A stretch of DNA of 7,673 nucleotides. It comes from Ramlibacter sp. (GTDB lineage: Bacteria; Pseudomonadota; Gammaproteobacteria; Burkholderiales; Burkholderiaceae_C). This document shows positions 6,041 to 7,673 of the stretch, piece after piece. The stretch spans positions 1 through 7,673 of the forward strand of contig JAJNBO010000106.1 of NCBI GenBank assembly GCA_021156245.1, in the 5' to 3' direction. The translations under genes and the position numbers were made by a program. How positions within the stretch are numbered: position 1 is the first letter of the stretch; each line of letters opens with the position of its first letter. The notes beneath the pieces are model-generated. The model saw only the letters and a program-made list of their open reading frames with translations, had not been told where the DNA came from and did no database searches.

Positions 6041-6054
6041 TTGACAGTTGTCAA
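6041..6054. promoter_or_regulatory. FNR/ANR-type box 2, within an 18-bp perfect dyad
   Basis: TTGACAGTTGTCAA fits TTGA-N6-TCAA. The dyad extends to TCTTGACA-gt-TGTCAAGA (6039-6056), a perfect 8+8 inverted repeat. The centre is 56 bases upstream of the response regulator ATG, so a class II position (-41.5) would put the transcript start near 6089. The box also contains a consensus -35 hexamer, TTGACA. Repression is therefore as possible as activation. No clear -10 is visible. Confidence 0.6.
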
Positions 6055-6103
6055 GAAATGTGTTTTCTCCATCTCTTCGGACCCGACCAACCAGGCCAGA
6101 CGC

Positions 6104-6766
6104 ATGCATCAAGACGAACGCCCGACGCCGCTCAGCACCGTCCTGGTCATCGACGACCACGACATCGTGCGCTTCGGGCTGGAGATGCTGGTGCACGCCT
6201 GCCCGCAAGTGCGGCTGGCGGGCTCGGCCGGATCGCTGTCCGAAGGGCTGGGCCTGATCCGCTCGACGCGGCCCGACCTCGTCATCACCGACATGAGCGT
6301 GGGGGACTCGGACGGGCTCGCCACCGTCCGGGCCGTCGTCGCCGCCCAGGGGGAACGGGCCGTGCTGATCGTCTCGTTCCACGACGAAATGATCTATGGC
6401 GAACAGGCCATCGCGCTCGGCGCCCGCGGCTACCTGATGAAGGAAAACGCGCATGCCTCAGTCATCGCCGCGTCGCTGACCATCCTCGATGGCGGCACGT
6501 GGATCAGCCCGCGCCTCAATGCCTTCCTGCTCAAGCGAATGCTGAAGGTCCAGCACGGGGGTCCCTCGCAGGGCGGGACGGGAACGTTCAGCGCGCGGGA
6601 ATTCGAGGTCCTGCAGTTGCTCAAGTCCGGGAAGAGCACCAAGGAGATCGCGCGCGTGATGGACGTGAGCGTGCGCACCGTGGACCTGCATCGGGCGCGC
6701 ATCAAGCGCAAGCTCGGACTTCGCACCGGCGCGGAACTTATCGCGTTCGCGTCGAGCCGGCTGTAG
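6104..6766 (+). CDS. NarL/FixJ-family response regulator (receiver + LuxR HTH)
   Basis: This 220-residue cytoplasmic transcription factor is probably the partner of the kinase at 3845-5305. The receiver domain (about 11-130) has the acidic pair D17/D18, phosphoacceptor D63 in VITDMS, the switch Ser S91 in VLIVS and K113 in GYLMKEN. All key residues are present. The LuxR-type helix-turn-helix is at about 160-206 (FSAREFEVLQLL ... EIARVMDVSVRTVDLHRARI). The ATG at 6104 gives the usual family length. The frame is open back to a TTG at 6041, but that lies inside the FNR-like dyad and would add residues unlike a receiver. No strong ribosome-binding site is visible. The gene lies 227 bases from the divergent ligase-like start, and the two FNR-type boxes sit between them, so control by oxygen through FNR is plausible. 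Its target genes are unknown. Confidence 0.92.
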   Translation: MHQDERPTPLSTVLVIDDHDIVRFGLEMLVHACPQVRLAGSAGSLSEGLGLIRSTRPDLVITDMSVGDSDGLATVRAVVAAQGERAVLIVSFHDEMIYGEQAIALGARGYLMKENAHASVIAASLTILDGGTWISPRLNAFLLKRMLKVQHGGPSQGGTGTFSAREFEVLQLLKSGKSTKEIARVMDVSVRTVDLHRARIKRKLGLRTGAELIAFASSRL

Positions 6767-6798
6767 CGGCGCGGGCAGGTACACCCCGACAAACTACA

Positions 6799-6850
6799 GC
6801 GCATGATTACGTAGAACTGCAGTAACCACTGGTTCTGCAACGCGCATGAT
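6799..6850 (+). promoter_or_regulatory. hairpin and flanking direct repeats upstream of fnr
   Basis: The direct repeat GCGCATGAT occurs at 6799-6807 and 6842-6850, 43 bp apart. Between the copies lies a hairpin: AGAAC (6813-6817), bulge TG, CAGT (6820-6823), loop AACC, ACTG (6828-6831), GTTCT (6832-6836). No T-tract follows, so it is a poor intrinsic terminator for the response regulator. It may be an operator or leader structure of the fnr gene. No FNR-type box is seen here. Confidence 0.35.
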
Positions 6851-6877
6851 CTTCCTCCCGCATCGAATGCAGAAGAA

Positions 6878-6884
6878 GGAGGGG
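6878..6884 (+). promoter_or_regulatory. strong ribosome-binding site of fnr, potentially sequestered
   Basis: GGAGGGG lies 5 bases before the ATG at 6890 and fixes that start over the out-of-frame ATG at 6894. CCTCC at 6854-6858 can pair with GGAGG at 6878-6882. TTCTGCA (6833-6839) can pair with TGCAGAA (6868-6874), which lies in the loop between them. Alternative leader folds could therefore expose or hide this site. Confidence 0.5.
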
Positions 6885-6889
6885 ACGAA

Positions 6890-7673
6890 ATGAATGAAAC
6901 AACCGCCCTGCCCGCAGCCTCGGCCTCGCGCCTCATGCCCTTCCTGCAGGTGCCTCCCAAGGGGTTGCCGTCGCCCTCGCCCTTCCCGGTGCCGCGCTGC
7001 GAAACCTGCGCCGTCCGGCAGATGTGCCTTCCGGGCGGCCTCGAGATGGAAGGCGACGTCGTGCTGCGCAAGCTCCTGATGGGGCCACGGCGCCTGCGCA
7101 AGGGACAGCGACTGTACATGGCAGGCGAGCCGTTCCAGTTCCTGTACGCGGTGCGCTGCGGCACCCTGAAGTCGACGCTGCCGCTTGCCAACGGGTGCGA
7201 CCAGGTGACCGGCTTCCACCTGGCGGGCGACCTCCTCGGACTTGACGGCCCCGCGACCGGCCAGCACCCTACGGGCGCGGTCGCGCTGGAGAACACCGAC
7301 ACCTGCGCAATCTCCTACGCGCAGTTGTTGGAAGCCTGCGCAGAGTCCCGGCCGTTGCGCCGCCGCGTCGGGCAGCTCATGGCGGCACAACTGGTGCGCG
7401 AACACGGCACCCTGCAGCTGATGGCGCGTTCGCACACGGAAGCGCGGGTGGCCGGGTTCCTGCTGTCCATGGCCCAGTCCATGCGGGAACGCGGCTACTC
7501 GGCCCGCGAGTTCCAGCTGCGCATGTCGCGCGCGGAAATCGGCAGCTATCTCGGCATGTCGCTGGAGACGGTCAGCCGCAGCCTGTCGACGTTCGATCGC
7601 GGTGGGCTGGTGCGCGTGCGCAGCCGCTGGATCGAGCTGCTCAAGCCGGACGAGCTTCAAAGCTCCTACGCGA
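6890..7673 (+). CDS. fnr: FNR-type oxygen-sensing transcriptional regulator (Crp/Fnr family), 3' end cut by window edge
   Basis: This is a global regulator of the oxic/anoxic switch. It is active as a dimer when it holds an oxygen-labile [4Fe-4S] cluster. The cluster cysteines C37, C40 and C46 (CETCAVRQMC, CX2CX5C) and C139 (ENTDTCAIS) match E. coli FNR C20, C23, C29 and C122 with no change in spacing: every position is shifted by 17. The cyclic-nucleotide-binding-like barrel includes QFLYAVRCGTLKS and ITGFHLAGDLLG-like VTGFHLAGDLLG. The helix-turn-helix at about 212-235 carries E226, S229 and R230 (LETVSRSL), equivalent to the E209/S212/R213 that read the TTGA half-site. The N-terminus is about 17 residues longer than in E. 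coli and rich in Pro and Ser. The visible 261 residues run past the end of the homology, so the stop must lie just beyond base 7673. The ATG has GGAGGGG 5 bases upstream. Confidence 0.95.
   Translation, partial: MNETTALPAASASRLMPFLQVPPKGLPSPSPFPVPRCETCAVRQMCLPGGLEMEGDVVLRKLLMGPRRLRKGQRLYMAGEPFQFLYAVRCGTLKSTLPLANGCDQVTGFHLAGDLLGLDGPATGQHPTGAVALENTDTCAISYAQLLEACAESRPLRRRVGQLMAAQLVREHGTLQLMARSHTEARVAGFLLSMAQSMRERGYSAREFQLRMSRAEIGSYLGMSLETVSRSLSTFDRGGLVRVRSRWIELLKPDELQSSYA

Noticed and set aside
6430..7660. Long minus-strand frames opposite the response regulator and fnr
   Set aside because: They are shadow frames of two strongly supported plus-strand genes and match no family I recognise.
1..7673. 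CRISPR array, insertion sequence or toxin-antitoxin module
   Set aside because: No regularly spaced repeats, no transposase motifs or terminal inverted repeats and no small toxin-antitoxin gene pair were seen on either strand.

Overview
The window is high-GC bacterial DNA and most likely comes from a beta-proteobacterium of the Burkholderiales. That placement rests on base composition, the style of the tRNA-Thr remnant and the types of regulators present. No rRNA or other species-level marker is visible, so the genus is uncertain. The window holds the right-hand end of an integrated mobile element (about 1-3736) followed by resident chromosome (about 3737-7673).

Mobile element. All three of its genes read leftward. 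They are a tRNA-targeting tyrosine integrase (2338-3522), an 80-residue AlpA/excisionase-like helix-turn-helix protein (1777-2019), and a bifunctional prim-pol / superfamily 3-type helicase (primase-helicase, DUF5906 class) that runs off the left edge (1-1787). The helix-turn-helix and primase genes overlap by 11 bases. The order integrase, AlpA-like regulator, primase-helicase is typical of P4-like or PICI-like phage satellites and small islands that replicate autonomously. The element ends in a 46-base 3' fragment of a tRNA-Thr(CGU) gene (3691-3736) whose 5' half is missing. This is the expected attR scar. The intact tRNA-Thr should lie at the other end of the element, outside the window. 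A terminator-like hairpin that belonged to the original tRNA follows the scar.

Chromosome. Next come a GTG-started NarL/DesK-type sensor histidine kinase (3845-5305, +), a degenerate lipoate-protein-ligase-like gene on the opposite strand that overlaps the kinase tail to tail (5277-5876, -), a NarL/FixJ-type response regulator (6104-6766, +) and an FNR-type oxygen-sensing regulator (6890 to beyond the right edge, +). The FNR homologue keeps the four iron-sulfur cysteines at exactly the E. coli spacing and the E..SR DNA-recognition residues.

How the genes fit together. The divergent region between the ligase-like gene and the response regulator (5877-6103) holds two 14-bp boxes of the form TTGAC-N4-[CG]TCAA, which match the FNR/ANR/Dnr-type pattern TTGA-N6-TCAA. 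This suggests that FNR, or a relative, controls one or both genes and links oxygen sensing to the two-component system. That link is inferred from sequence.
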